Below are positions 30,883-39,015 of a stretch of 64,000 nt of DNA, one piece after another. The stretch covers positions 62,001 to 126,000 of the forward strand of contig NZ_JNYY01000011.1 of the NCBI RefSeq assembly GCF_000716785.1, in the 5' to 3' direction. The notes beneath the pieces were generated by a model. It was not told the DNA's origin, made no database searches, and saw only the letters and a list, made by a program, of their open reading frames with translations. Source of the stretch: Amycolatopsis vancoresmycina (GTDB lineage Bacteria > Actinomycetota > Actinomycetes > Mycobacteriales > Pseudonocardiaceae). A program made the translations under genes and the position numbers. The first letter of the stretch is position 1; every line of letters starts with the position of its first letter.

Positions 30883-31815
30883 GTGCGCCCGGTCGAGATC
30901 GCCTGCGACGAGTCGGGCTCGGAGGGCGAAAACCTGCTCGGCGGCGAGACGGCGGTGTTCGCCCACGCGGGCGTCCGCATGCCGCCGGCGGAGGCGGCCG
31001 CCTGCGTCCGGGAGATCCGCGCCCGGATCGGCTCACCGGCCGAGGAATACAAGGCGAACCACCTGCTCCGCGCGAAGCACCGAGCGGTGCTCGAGTGGCT
31101 CCTCGCCCCGGACGGCCCGCTGGACGGCCGCGGCCACGTGCACCTGACGGGCAAGACGTTCTTCGCGGTCCGGGCCATGGTGACGCTCCTGGCCGAAGAC
31201 GGCACGGAGGAGATGGCCCGCGTGCTGCACCGCACGGGCCCGGCGGCGTTCGGCGCCGCCCGGTGGGCGTACTTCCTGACGGCGTTCACCAGCATCGCGA
31301 GGCTGCGCCCCCGCCGCGGCGTGACGGCGTCACCGGAGGAGTTCTTCGCACTGGCCGGCGAGCTGGCGCAGGTACCGGGCGAAGCCGGCGACCTCATCGG
31401 ACGCCTCCGCGGCGGAGCCGGGCGCGTGACGGCGTACCGCAGGCGGCTGGCGAGCGACCCGGGCCTGGTCCCGGCCCTGGACCCACTGGTGCCGGCGGTG
31501 ATCCACACGGTCCGCCACTGGAGCGCGGACGGCACCCCGGTCGAGCTGGTCCACGACGAGCAGCTGGCTTTGACGGCGGAGCGGATCCTGCAGCTCAAGA
31601 GCACGTTGGGGCACCGGCTGGCGGGAGTCAGGTTCGTCGATTCCCGGGCGGATGCGCGGGTGCAGATGGCCGATTTCCTGGCGGGGGTGGCCCGGCGGAT
31701 CGCGTCGGACGAGCTCGACGGGCGGGGGGATCCGGGGTTGACTGCGCTGCTGAGGTCCTTCGTGGACGACGAGTCGGTCTGGGACGGGCCGGGGGAGGCA
31801 TTCGTCGGAACGTGA
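30883..31815 (+). CDS. DUF3800 domain protein
   Basis: 310 residues from GTG 30883. The DUF3800 pattern appears as VEIACDESGSEGENLLGG (acidic residues of an RNase H-like fold), YKANHLLRAKHRAVLEWLL, FFAVRAMVTLLAEDG, ELVHDEQLALTAERILQL and the closing VRFVDSRADARVQMADFLAGVARR. DUF3800 proteins are predicted nucleases, sometimes associated with defence or mobile elements. No toxin partner or defence gene is adjacent. The frame extends to 30823, but the GTG gives the usual N-terminus. Function inferred only at fold level. Confidence 0.82.
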   Translation: MRPVEIACDESGSEGENLLGGETAVFAHAGVRMPPAEAAACVREIRARIGSPAEEYKANHLLRAKHRAVLEWLLAPDGPLDGRGHVHLTGKTFFAVRAMVTLLAEDGTEEMARVLHRTGPAAFGAARWAYFLTAFTSIARLRPRRGVTASPEEFFALAGELAQVPGEAGDLIGRLRGGAGRVTAYRRRLASDPGLVPALDPLVPAVIHTVRHWSADGTPVELVHDEQLALTAERILQLKSTLGHRLAGVRFVDSRADARVQMADFLAGVARRIASDELDGRGDPGLTALLRSFVDDESVWDGPGEAFVGT

Positions 31816-31970
31816 TGCCGCCCGCCGGCGCACCCCTGGCGTCGACCGGCGCGGGTTGTCACCCTCGCCGGTCGACGATCCGCCGAAACGGACGATGGGG
31901 ACGGCGCACCCTTCTTGGTTGCAGTCCCACGCCCGGCCCTTGAGACAGTTAGCGCTAATGCGCTTCTGCC
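31816..31970. other. Intergenic stretch without gene
   Basis: A 155-base gap between the DUF3800 stop and the convergent 59-codon gene. It holds no convincing frame. TTAGCGCTAA at 31949-31958 is a perfect 10-base AT/GC palindrome in relatively AT-rich DNA that might be a protein site. Confidence 0.4.
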
Positions 31971-32150
31971 CTAGGCAGCGATCCTCTCGGGATTCCAGTA
32001 ATCGCCGCGGCATTCGGTCGGAGCGGCGATGTGCGTCGCCTCCCCGGCGCCGGGCCGTTCTTCCGCGGCGTTCTTGTGGCCGAGAGCGAGAACTGCGGCT
32101 CCGACGGAGACTGCCAGCCCGAGACCGGCGACCAACAAAGCTTTGGGCAT
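31971..32150 (-). CDS. 59-residue exported or membrane-anchored small protein
   Basis: ATG 32150 to TAG 31971, too short for many gene callers. The N-terminus MPKALLVAGLGLAVSVGAA with VLALGHKN is a compact signal or anchor helix (Lys3, then a 20-residue hydrophobic core). The remainder is hydrophilic (EERPGAGEATHIAAPTE, then CRGDYWNPERIAA) and contains one Cys. A weak GAAAGAA precedes the start. The third-position G/C bias is clear. It is encoded on the same strand as the SARP regulator, 203 bases downstream of it. It could be a secreted peptide, a small membrane protein or a modified-peptide precursor; I see no family. Confidence 0.6.
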   Translation of the reverse strand: MPKALLVAGLGLAVSVGAAVLALGHKNAAEERPGAGEATHIAAPTECRGDYWNPERIAA

Positions 32151-32352
32151 CAGAGTTCTTTCGCGCTAGTTGGGTGAGGCATCCGTAGGGAACCTGCACC
32201 CGGAGTTGATGATGCGCGAGCTTAACCGCCTTCCAGGTGTCGCCCGATCGGGGGTGGTCAACTCGGAAGGGGACTCGGTGCTCACTTACCGCGGTCGCGC
32301 TTAATGCGTCGACACGGCTACATTCCCGCCGCTGGTTAATTCAGAGTAACTT
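32151..32352. other. Intergenic region upstream of the small protein gene
   Basis: 202 bases between the SARP stop and the small protein start, richer in A and T than its surroundings. It presumably contains the small gene's promoter and the SARP terminator. I see no strong hairpin or further coding frame. Confidence 0.4.
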
Positions 32353-35300
32353 TCAGGTTTGTGGGCTCGGTGGCGGCTTCATCAGGTGCGCGAGATCGTT
32401 TTCGAGGTGTTCCTCGCGTTCTTGGTTGCCCAGGTCGCCGTAGATGGCCGCCGCGGTCAGCCACCCTTCTTCGGCGGCCGCGACCCGGCCCGTGTCGTGC
32501 AGCGCATGGCCGGCGATGTGCAGCGCGTCGGCCTCGACCGGCGCGTTGTGGGTTTGCCTCGCCAGGCGAATGGCCTGCCGCGCGTAGCCGATCGCTGCTG
32601 CGTGCTCGGCCTGGCGCTGGTGGATGAAAGCCATCACGCAGCACGCACGGGGGCCCACTTCGAGATCGTGAATCCGCTCGATGATCGACAGGGAACGCAT
32701 GCCGTGGCAGCAGGCGTCGGCGAATTCGTGCAGTTCGGCCAGGGTGGCCGCCAGTTCTGCCAGTGTCTCGGCCTGGCCGTGCTCGTTGCCGATGCTTTCC
32801 CGCAGGCTCAGTGCCTTGCGGAACAGGGCGAGCGCCTCGCCGTGCTGCCCGCCGGTGCTGCGCAGCGTCACCGCCAAGCGATGGAGGATGGCCGACTTGG
32901 CTCCCGAATCGTCCGTTCCCGCCAGTTGGTCCAGTGCGCGCCGGTACAGGTCGGCGGCTTCCCCGAGATTGCCGACCTCGGCTTCGTAGGCGCCCAGGTT
33001 CGACAAGGAAATGGCAATTCCCATCGAGCTCCGTGTCTTCTGCGCGAGCGCCGCTGCCAGATGGAATTGCTGCAATGCCGAATCTCGCTCACCCAAAGCG
33101 AAGGCGATTTTCCCGTAATCGCTTCTAGTTGCCCCTTCGCTTTCGAGATCGGCAACCGATTGAACCGACGAAACGGCTACCCGATAAGTATCGTAAAGGT
33201 CACTGTAAAAACCATAACGGCGGTATAGACCATACAGATTGTGTGGAATCCGCCAAGCGTACTCGTGATATCCCCGTTCCGCCGCCCATGGCACCAGTTG
33301 CGAAAAGTTCGTGCGCTCGGTCAGCAGGAAACTCGCCGCCGCACTCTCGGATGCGTGCTCTACCAACGGAATGCCGCTCACCGGCGGCAGCATCGGCACC
33401 GGCGGCCGGAAGGGGAACAGCAGGCGGTCGGCGTCGTAACTGGCGTGCAGGTGGAAACTCAGCAACCGGCGCTCGGCCTGCTCCCGCCCGTCGACCTGCT
33501 CGGCGAGTTCGCGGGCGAACGCCCGCAGCAGGTCGTGGATGCGGTAGCGACCCCGAAACCCCGTGTGGGTCAGGAAGTGCGTGCCCGCCAGCACGTCGAG
33601 GGCGTGCTGGACCTCCTTGACCGGCGAGCCCGCGAGTGCCGCCGCCGCGTGCACCGTCAGTTCCCGGGTCGGGGACAGGCCGATCAACCGGAACAGCTCC
33701 CGGGCTTCGGGCGGTAGGGCGTGGTAGGTGACTGAGAAGGCCGCGCGCACGTTCGCGGGCGGGTCGTCCCCGTCGTCGCCGATGTCGAGCAGGCGGCTCT
33801 CGTCCCTCAGCTCGTCGGCGAACTCGGTCAGTGCCGCGCCGCGGCGGCTTTCGATGTGGTGGGCGACCAGTTGCAGCGCAAGGGGAAGACCGCCGCACAA
33901 CGCGGTGATCCGGGTGAGCGCCGCCTGTTCCGCCACGCCTCGCCTGCCGATGCGTCCGGCCAGCAGCTCCGCCGCGTGCGCGTCGTCGAGCGGGGTCACC
34001 GAACAGTGCCGTGCCCCGTGCCGGCTCGCCAACGCGGTCAGGCCCTGGCGGCTGGTGACGAGGAGCAGTGACGGAGACAGCGTGAACAGCAGCGGCAGCA
34101 CGTGGGCCGAGTTCGCGGCGTTGTCGAGCACCACCAAAGTGCGCGTCCCCGCAAGGATTTCGCGTAACTTCGCCTCGCGCCGCGCCCGCGTGGCCAGGCG
34201 CGCGATCGGCACGTCGACCGAATCGAGCAGGGCGTCGACCACGTCGGCGGCTTCCAGCGGGCGGCTGCCGTCGAAGCCGTGCAGGTCCAGGTACAACGCC
34301 GTGTCGACCAGGCTGCCGTACTGCCGGTGCGCCCAATGCACGGCCAGCGCCGTCTTTCCGATGCCCGCCAGCCCGTCCAGGACGACGACGCCGGGGCGGA
34401 ACCGGCCCTCGCCGGTGCACGCCAGGCGGTCGAGGTCCGCCAGCAAATCCTGGTGCCCGACGAAATCCGGCGGTGCCGGGGGAAGCAGCGACCGGCCCCG
34501 CGGCCGGAACGCCGGGAGCAGGCTGCCCGGCCGGTCGCCGACGGGCCGGTCGGCCGGCGGCCGCGGGTGCGGCAGGGCGGCCAGCCGCTCGGCCGCGCTG
34601 CGGGCTCCCGGGCCGGTCCGCCTGCCCGGTTCGGGTGACGCGGTCAAGGCGTTGTAGTACTTGAGCAGGTCGTCGGCCGCGGCCTGGTCGTTCTCGGCCT
34701 GGAGGAGCCGCCGGACCGCGAGGTGGTAGGCGCCCATGTCGTCGGTCCGGTCGAGCTCGCGCAGCACCTGCAGGCGGCGGCGGGCCAGTCCGATGTCGGT
34801 CGGGTGTTCGCCTTGGAGTTCGTCGAGTTTCCGCAGGGCGGCCTCGAAACGTTCGAGCGCGATCAGCTCGCCCAGCAGCAATTGGTTCGCCGGCAGCCAG
34901 GTGTTGTGCACCGCCGCGTAGCGCCAGTCACGGGCGCGCTGGGAGGTCAGGTCCGCGAGCGGTTGTCCGTGCCACAGGCCGAGTGCGGTCGTGACCGCAT
35001 CGCACGCCGCTTCGTGATCCTGCGCTTTGCTGTGCCGCCGGGCCGTTTCGATCATTTCCCCGGCCGCGAAATAGTCGATCGCAGTCCGTTCGACGTCGAG
35101 GAGCAGCGCACCGTCGACCGTGCGCAGGGTCGCGGGAACCCCGGCCTCCCGCAGGGCTTTGCCGATGCGCCCGGTGTAGGTGCGGAACGTGGCCACCGGA
35201 TCCTGGGGCTCGCGTTCGTCGGCCGACCACACCCATTCGACCAGCGTTGTCACCCCCATGCGCACCTTGGGTTGCGTCAGCAACGCCGCCAGCACTTTCT

Positions 35301-35385
35301 GCAGCTTGGGTGAACCCCATCGGGTGGTCAACTGCCCGTGCATGCGCATGGTTGTCTGCCCGAGAATTCCGAACGCGATCTCCAT
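32353..35385 (-). CDS. SARP family regulator with BTAD, NB-ARC and TPR domains (AfsR-like)
   Basis: 1010 residues from ATG 35385. Residues 1-100 are the OmpR-like winged helix (FGILGQTTMRM, SPKLQKVLAALLTQPKVRMGVTTLVEWVW, VATFRTYTGRIGKAL, LLLDV). Residues ~105-250 are the bacterial transcriptional activation domain. The NTPase P-loop is DGLAGIGKTALAVHWAHR (~337-354), with TLVVLDNAANS as Walker B. TPR-like helices fill ~780-1000 (GIAISLSNLGAYEAEVGNLGEAADLYRRALDQL). SARPs activate secondary-metabolite operons by binding direct repeats. It is divergent from the peptide/E1 operon, whose promoter carries such repeats, so it most likely controls that operon. Confidence 0.93.
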   Translation of the reverse strand: MEIAFGILGQTTMRMHGQLTTRWGSPKLQKVLAALLTQPKVRMGVTTLVEWVWSADEREPQDPVATFRTYTGRIGKALREAGVPATLRTVDGALLLDVERTAIDYFAAGEMIETARRHSKAQDHEAACDAVTTALGLWHGQPLADLTSQRARDWRYAAVHNTWLPANQLLLGELIALERFEAALRKLDELQGEHPTDIGLARRRLQVLRELDRTDDMGAYHLAVRRLLQAENDQAAADDLLKYYNALTASPEPGRRTGPGARSAAERLAALPHPRPPADRPVGDRPGSLLPAFRPRGRSLLPPAPPDFVGHQDLLADLDRLACTGEGRFRPGVVVLDGLAGIGKTALAVHWAHRQYGSLVDTALYLDLHGFDGSRPLEAADVVDALLDSVDVPIARLATRARREAKLREILAGTRTLVVLDNAANSAHVLPLLFTLSPSLLLVTSRQGLTALASRHGARHCSVTPLDDAHAAELLAGRIGRRGVAEQAALTRITALCGGLPLALQLVAHHIESRRGAALTEFADELRDESRLLDIGDDGDDPPANVRAAFSVTYHALPPEARELFRLIGLSPTRELTVHAAAALAGSPVKEVQHALDVLAGTHFLTHTGFRGRYRIHDLLRAFARELAEQVDGREQAERRLLSFHLHASYDADRLLFPFRPPVPMLPPVSGIPLVEHASESAAASFLLTERTNFSQLVPWAAERGYHEYAWRIPHNLYGLYRRYGFYSDLYDTYRVAVSSVQSVADLESEGATRSDYGKIAFALGERDSALQQFHLAAALAQKTRSSMGIAISLSNLGAYEAEVGNLGEAADLYRRALDQLAGTDDSGAKSAILHRLAVTLRSTGGQHGEALALFRKALSLRESIGNEHGQAETLAELAATLAELHEFADACCHGMRSLSIIERIHDLEVGPRACCVMAFIHQRQAEHAAAIGYARQAIRLARQTHNAPVEADALHIAGHALHDTGRVAAAEEGWLTAAAIYGDLGNQEREEHLENDLAHLMKPPPSPQT

Positions 35386-35503
35386 CCGCCAGCTTTCCCC
35401 CCTCCTGGGATTGCTGTGTAGCACCTGCTCGCGCAATTGATTCTGGCATTTCCCGTCGGCGCCGCGCAGCGCTCTGACCTGTGCTGACCTCGATTTGTCA
35501 CGT

Positions 35504-35556
35504 TTGACAGCCGTTTGCTGCGCGGTTGACGGCGGCCTCGACACGTCGTTGACAGC
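35504..35556 (+). promoter_or_regulatory. Direct-repeat SARP operator overlapping the peptide-operon promoter
   Basis: TTGACAGC (35504-35511), TTGACGGC (35526-35533) and TTGACAGC (35549-35556) recur at 22 and 23 bases, two helical turns each. The last TTGACA can serve as -35, 17 bases from TGCGGT (35572-35577). Two CTGACCT copies (35474, 35484) lie further upstream. SARPs bind heptamer repeats spaced by 11 or 22 bases, so this fits regulation of the peptide gene by the divergent SARP. Confidence 0.6.
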
Positions 35557-35614
35557 ACGGGGTTCCACGCTTGCGGTGTCCGAGGGAAAACCCGGCCGAG
35601 GGAGGCGCGAAATC

Positions 35615-35677
35615 ATGATCGAGTTCATCGAAGTGCACCGGGAAACGACCTTCAGCAGCCCCACCCAGCAGAGTTAG
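35615..35677 (+). CDS. 20-residue putative precursor peptide
   Basis: ATG 35615 to TAG 35675-35677 encodes MIEFIEVHRETTFSSPTQQS. GGGAGG lies at a good distance upstream, and the E1-like enzyme gene starts 12 bases after the stop with its own GAGGAGGGG site. The peptide has a hydrophobic/acidic N-terminal half that could bind a PqqD-like domain and a Ser/Thr/Gln-rich C-terminal half that could be the modified core. No Cys is present. Microcin C precursors are similarly tiny but end in Asn; this one ends in Ser. Coding is supported by the ribosome binding site and context only. Confidence 0.68.
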   Translation: MIEFIEVHRETTFSSPTQQS

Positions 35678-35689
35678 CGAGGAGGGGCC

Positions 35690-36784
35690 ATGCGGCGTCC
35701 GAGGATCAAACCCGAACACCTCCCGGTCCGCCACGGCGACGACCGCGTCCGGATCGGCGGCATCGTGCGGGGCATCGCCGCCGACATCACGGACCCGGAC
35801 GGCTGGGTGTGGGCGCTGCTGGCGGCCCTCGACGGGTCGCGGACCACCGACCAGGTCGTCGCCGACCTGGTCCACCGCCACCCCGCGCGGTCCGAGGCCG
35901 ACGTCAGGACGGCCGTCGGCGACCTCGTCCGGGCGGGGTACGTCGAGGACGCCGCGGAACCGCCCGTCGCCGGGCTGACCGCGGCGGAGCGGGAGCGCTA
36001 CCGCCGGAGCCGGGCCCTCTTCCGCTGGATGGACCGGACCCCGCGCCGCACGAGCTGGGACACGCAGCTGCTGCTGGCCGGCGCGCGGGTCGTGGTGGTC
36101 GGGATCGGCGGCGTCGGCTGCACCGCGGCCCAGACGCTGGTCCTGTCCGGCGTCGGGCACGTCCACTGCGTCGAGCCCGACGTCGTCGAGCTCTCCAACC
36201 TCAACCGCCAGGTCCTGTTCACCGAGCGGGACCTCGGCCGGGCCAAGGTCGACGCGGCGGTCGAGCGGCTGCGCGCGGGCAACTCCGGGGTCCGGGTGAC
36301 CGGCGAGCGGTCCGCCGTCGACGGCCCCGCGGCGTTGCGGACGCTGGCGACCGGCTTCGACGTGCTGGTGCTGGCCGCGGACCAGCCCGGGGAGATCCGC
36401 TCGTGGGCCAACGAGGCGTGCGTGGCGACCGGGACGGCCTGGGTGCACGGCGGCTACCACGGACCGCAGGTCAGCTGCGGGGTGTACCGGCCGGGGACCG
36501 GTCCGTGCCACGAGTGCGCGCACGTCGCCGAACGCGAGCGGTGTGCCGGGCAGCCGCCGCTGACCGAGTCGCCGTCGGCCGCCCGGTTCGACCGGCCGCA
36601 CGCCGCCAACGCCGTGACGGCCGGCGTCGCCGGACAGCTGGCCGCGCACCTGACGCTCAGCCTGATCACCGGGGTGCCGGCCGTGCGGACCAACTGCGAG
36701 TTCGGCTACAACCTCGTCACCCTGCAGGACAGCTTCGCGCTCGGCCCGGACTCACCCCGGCCGGACTGCCCGGCCTGCGGATGA
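35690..36784 (+). CDS. ThiF/MccB-like E1 adenylating enzyme with N-terminal PqqD-like (RRE) domain
   Basis: 364 residues from ATG 35690. Residues ~10-88 (VRIGGIVRGIAADITDPDGWVWALLAALDGSRTTDQVVADL, VGDLVRAGYVED) resemble a PqqD-like RiPP recognition element. Residues ~120-364 are an E1-type adenylation domain: VVVVGIGGVGCTAA (nucleotide loop, 134-147), VEPDVVELSNLNRQVLF with the conserved Arg173, and two zinc pairs CHEC (273-276) and CPAC (360-363). ThiF, MoeB and MccB adenylate a C-terminal carboxylate; a fused peptide-binding domain points to a peptide substrate, most likely the 20-mer encoded just upstream. No ubiquitin-like partner, transporter or second enzyme is adjacent. Confidence 0.85.
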   Translation: MRRPRIKPEHLPVRHGDDRVRIGGIVRGIAADITDPDGWVWALLAALDGSRTTDQVVADLVHRHPARSEADVRTAVGDLVRAGYVEDAAEPPVAGLTAAERERYRRSRALFRWMDRTPRRTSWDTQLLLAGARVVVVGIGGVGCTAAQTLVLSGVGHVHCVEPDVVELSNLNRQVLFTERDLGRAKVDAAVERLRAGNSGVRVTGERSAVDGPAALRTLATGFDVLVLAADQPGEIRSWANEACVATGTAWVHGGYHGPQVSCGVYRPGTGPCHECAHVAERERCAGQPPLTESPSAARFDRPHAANAVTAGVAGQLAAHLTLSLITGVPAVRTNCEFGYNLVTLQDSFALGPDSPRPDCPACG

Positions 36785-36786
36785 CG

Positions 36787-38928
36787 TCACCCGGGCCCGA
36801 TTTCACGCGCCCGGCGGCGCAGGGTCTCGGCCCGGTCGGCGTCCAGGTCTTCGAGCAGCGCGGCGGCTTCCGCCAGGGAGCTCGCCGCGCCCGTCCGGTC
36901 CCCGGTGTGCTCGAGTGAGGTCGCCGCCGTCTCGAGGGCCTGGGCGAGGAGGGCTTCGGTGCCGGCGAGCGTCCGGTACAGCGCGACAGCCTGGCCGGCG
37001 TGCTCGATCGCGGCGTCGTGCTCGCCCAGGCCCTGCAGCGCCACGGCCACGTCGCACAGCGCATACGCCTCGCCGACGTGGTCGGCGGCTTCGCGGCGCA
37101 GGGCGAGTTCCCGTTCGGCGTGCTCGCGCGCCGGCCCGAACTCGCCCAGCCGGACGCTGATCCGGCTGAGGTTGCACTCGACGACCGCCGCGGGACGTCC
37201 GCCGCCCGCCCGCGGCAGGGCCGCGCGGTAGAACTCCCGCGCCTCGGCGTAGCGCTGCTGCAGGAACCGCACCTGGCCCAAACCGGAGAGCGCCACCTGC
37301 TGCCGGGCCGGGTCGCCGAGCTCGCCGGCCAGCTCCAGCTGACGGCGGAAGTCCGCCTCGGCCGCGTCCCAGCGGCCCAGGTCGGCGAGCGTGTCGCCGC
37401 GGAACCCGAGCAGCAGCGCCTCGGCGGCCCGGTCCCCGGCCGCTCTCGCGGCGGCGAGCCCCAGCGATTCGGCCTCGAAGCGCACGGACCACGAAGCCTG
37501 CTCGCGGAGACTCAGGAACCGGGCGGTCCCGGCCAGGACCAGCGCGGCCTCGTGCACGTGGTGCCCGGCGGCCGCGCGCAGCACCGCCGTCAGGTTCGCC
37601 TGCTCGGTGGTCAGCCACGCGAGGGCCGCGGCCCGATCGGCCATCGGCAGCTCCGGACCGGACGGCGGCAGCTCGACGGCGGGGGCCTCCAGCCCGGGGA
37701 AGACCAGGCGGTCCGCGGCCCGCGCGGTCCGGGCGTACCACGAGAACAGGCGGTCGCGGGCGGCGTGGCGGTGGTCCGGGTCGTCGTCCAGTTCGGCCCG
37801 GTGGGCGGCGTAGGCGTGCAGCAGGTCGTGCAGCCGGAAGCGCCGGCCGCCGACGGCCTCGACGAGGTGCACCTCGGCCAGCGCGTCGAGCTGCCGGTAC
37901 GCCGTGGCGACGTCGACCCCGGCCACGGTCGCGGCGGCCGGCACCCCGAATTCGGTGCCGGGGTGCAGGCCCAGCCGGCGGAACAGGCGGGCGTGCTCGT
38001 CCGCCAGCCCGGTGTACGACCAGTCGAACACGGTCCGCACGGCGCTGCCTCCGTCTCCGCTGCTGCTCAGCACGTCCAGGCCGGTCCGGTCGGCCACGAT
38101 GTCCGCGACGATCTCGGCGACGCTGGTGTGGCGCCGGGTGGCGATCCGGGTGGCGGCGATCCGCAACGCCAGTGGCAGCCGGGCGCACACCTCGACGAGC
38201 GCCGCGACGGCGTCGGGTTCGGCGGCGACCCGCGCGCTCCCGAGGATCCGGCGGAGCAGGACGTGGGCTTCGTCCCGGCTGAACAGGTCGAGGGTGAGCT
38301 GGCTGGCGGCCTCGGCGACGAGCAGCCCGGTCAGGCTGGCCCGGCTGGTGACCAGCACCAGGCAGCCGGGGGAGCCCGGCAGCAGCGGGCGGACCTGCCC
38401 GGCGGTGCCGGCGTTGTCCAGCAGGACGAGCACCCGGCGGCCGGCGAGCAGCGAGCGGTACAGGCTCACCTGGGCGTCCAGTCCGGCGGGGACGCGGTCG
38501 TCGTCGATGCCCAGGACGCGCAGGAACGACGTGAGCACCGAGCCGGGGTGCACCGGCTCGCTCGGGCCGTAGCCCCGCAGGTTGGCGAACAGCGTGCCGT
38601 CGGGGAAGTGGTGCTCCACCCGGTGCGCCCACTGGACGGCCAGCGTCGTCTTCCCGACGCCGGCGGTGCCGTCGACGGCCGAGATGACCGTGGCGGCCGG
38701 CCGGTCCCCGCCGGGCAGGAGTTCGTCCAGCCGGGCGAGCTGGTCGTCGCGGCCGGCGAAGTCCCGGACCGCCGGGGGCAGCAGCCGCGGCACCGGCAGC
38801 TGTTCCCGGGGTGCGGAAAGCACCAGCTGCCGGATCGTCCCCGCCTGCACGACGGACCCCGTCACGGTGCCGGGCACCTCGTTCCGCACCGATCCCGTGC
38901 CGTGCTCGTGCTCCGGTTCGTCGGCCAT
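36787..38928 (-). CDS. NB-ARC/TPR STAND ATPase with N-terminal VVQAG tag
   Basis: 713 residues from ATG 38928. A short tag (NEVPGTVTGSVVQAGTIRQL, residues 16-35) precedes a PxLLPPAVRDFAGRDDQLARL linker and an NB-ARC ATPase with P-loop VDGTAGVGKTTLAVQWAHR (~85-103), RVLVLLDNAGTAGQVRPLLPG as Walker B region and ARLPLALRIAA. The C-terminal ~260 residues are TPR-like. It resembles AfsR without the DNA-binding and BTAD parts. STAND proteins act as ligand-triggered oligomeric switches in signalling or defence. The tag recurs in three other STAND proteins of this window. Convergent with the E1 gene, two bases apart. Confidence 0.87.
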   Translation of the reverse strand: MADEPEHEHGTGSVRNEVPGTVTGSVVQAGTIRQLVLSAPREQLPVPRLLPPAVRDFAGRDDQLARLDELLPGGDRPAATVISAVDGTAGVGKTTLAVQWAHRVEHHFPDGTLFANLRGYGPSEPVHPGSVLTSFLRVLGIDDDRVPAGLDAQVSLYRSLLAGRRVLVLLDNAGTAGQVRPLLPGSPGCLVLVTSRASLTGLLVAEAASQLTLDLFSRDEAHVLLRRILGSARVAAEPDAVAALVEVCARLPLALRIAATRIATRRHTSVAEIVADIVADRTGLDVLSSSGDGGSAVRTVFDWSYTGLADEHARLFRRLGLHPGTEFGVPAAATVAGVDVATAYRQLDALAEVHLVEAVGGRRFRLHDLLHAYAAHRAELDDDPDHRHAARDRLFSWYARTARAADRLVFPGLEAPAVELPPSGPELPMADRAAALAWLTTEQANLTAVLRAAAGHHVHEAALVLAGTARFLSLREQASWSVRFEAESLGLAAARAAGDRAAEALLLGFRGDTLADLGRWDAAEADFRRQLELAGELGDPARQQVALSGLGQVRFLQQRYAEAREFYRAALPRAGGGRPAAVVECNLSRISVRLGEFGPAREHAERELALRREAADHVGEAYALCDVAVALQGLGEHDAAIEHAGQAVALYRTLAGTEALLAQALETAATSLEHTGDRTGAASSLAEAAALLEDLDADRAETLRRRAREIGPG

Positions 38929-39015
38929 CGCATCCCAGCCCGCAGCTCGACAGCAGAACTTCCGGTGTACCGCACATCGGCGGGACCCGGGAGCTGAATG
39001 TGACACGGCCAACGC

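Noticed and set aside
30883..31815. DUF3800 protein as part of a defence or mobile element
   Set aside because: No transposase, repeats, toxin or restriction genes lie around it.
32371..33228. Plus-strand frame opposite the SARP TPR region
   Set aside because: Mirror of TPR codons with no ribosome binding site or domain.
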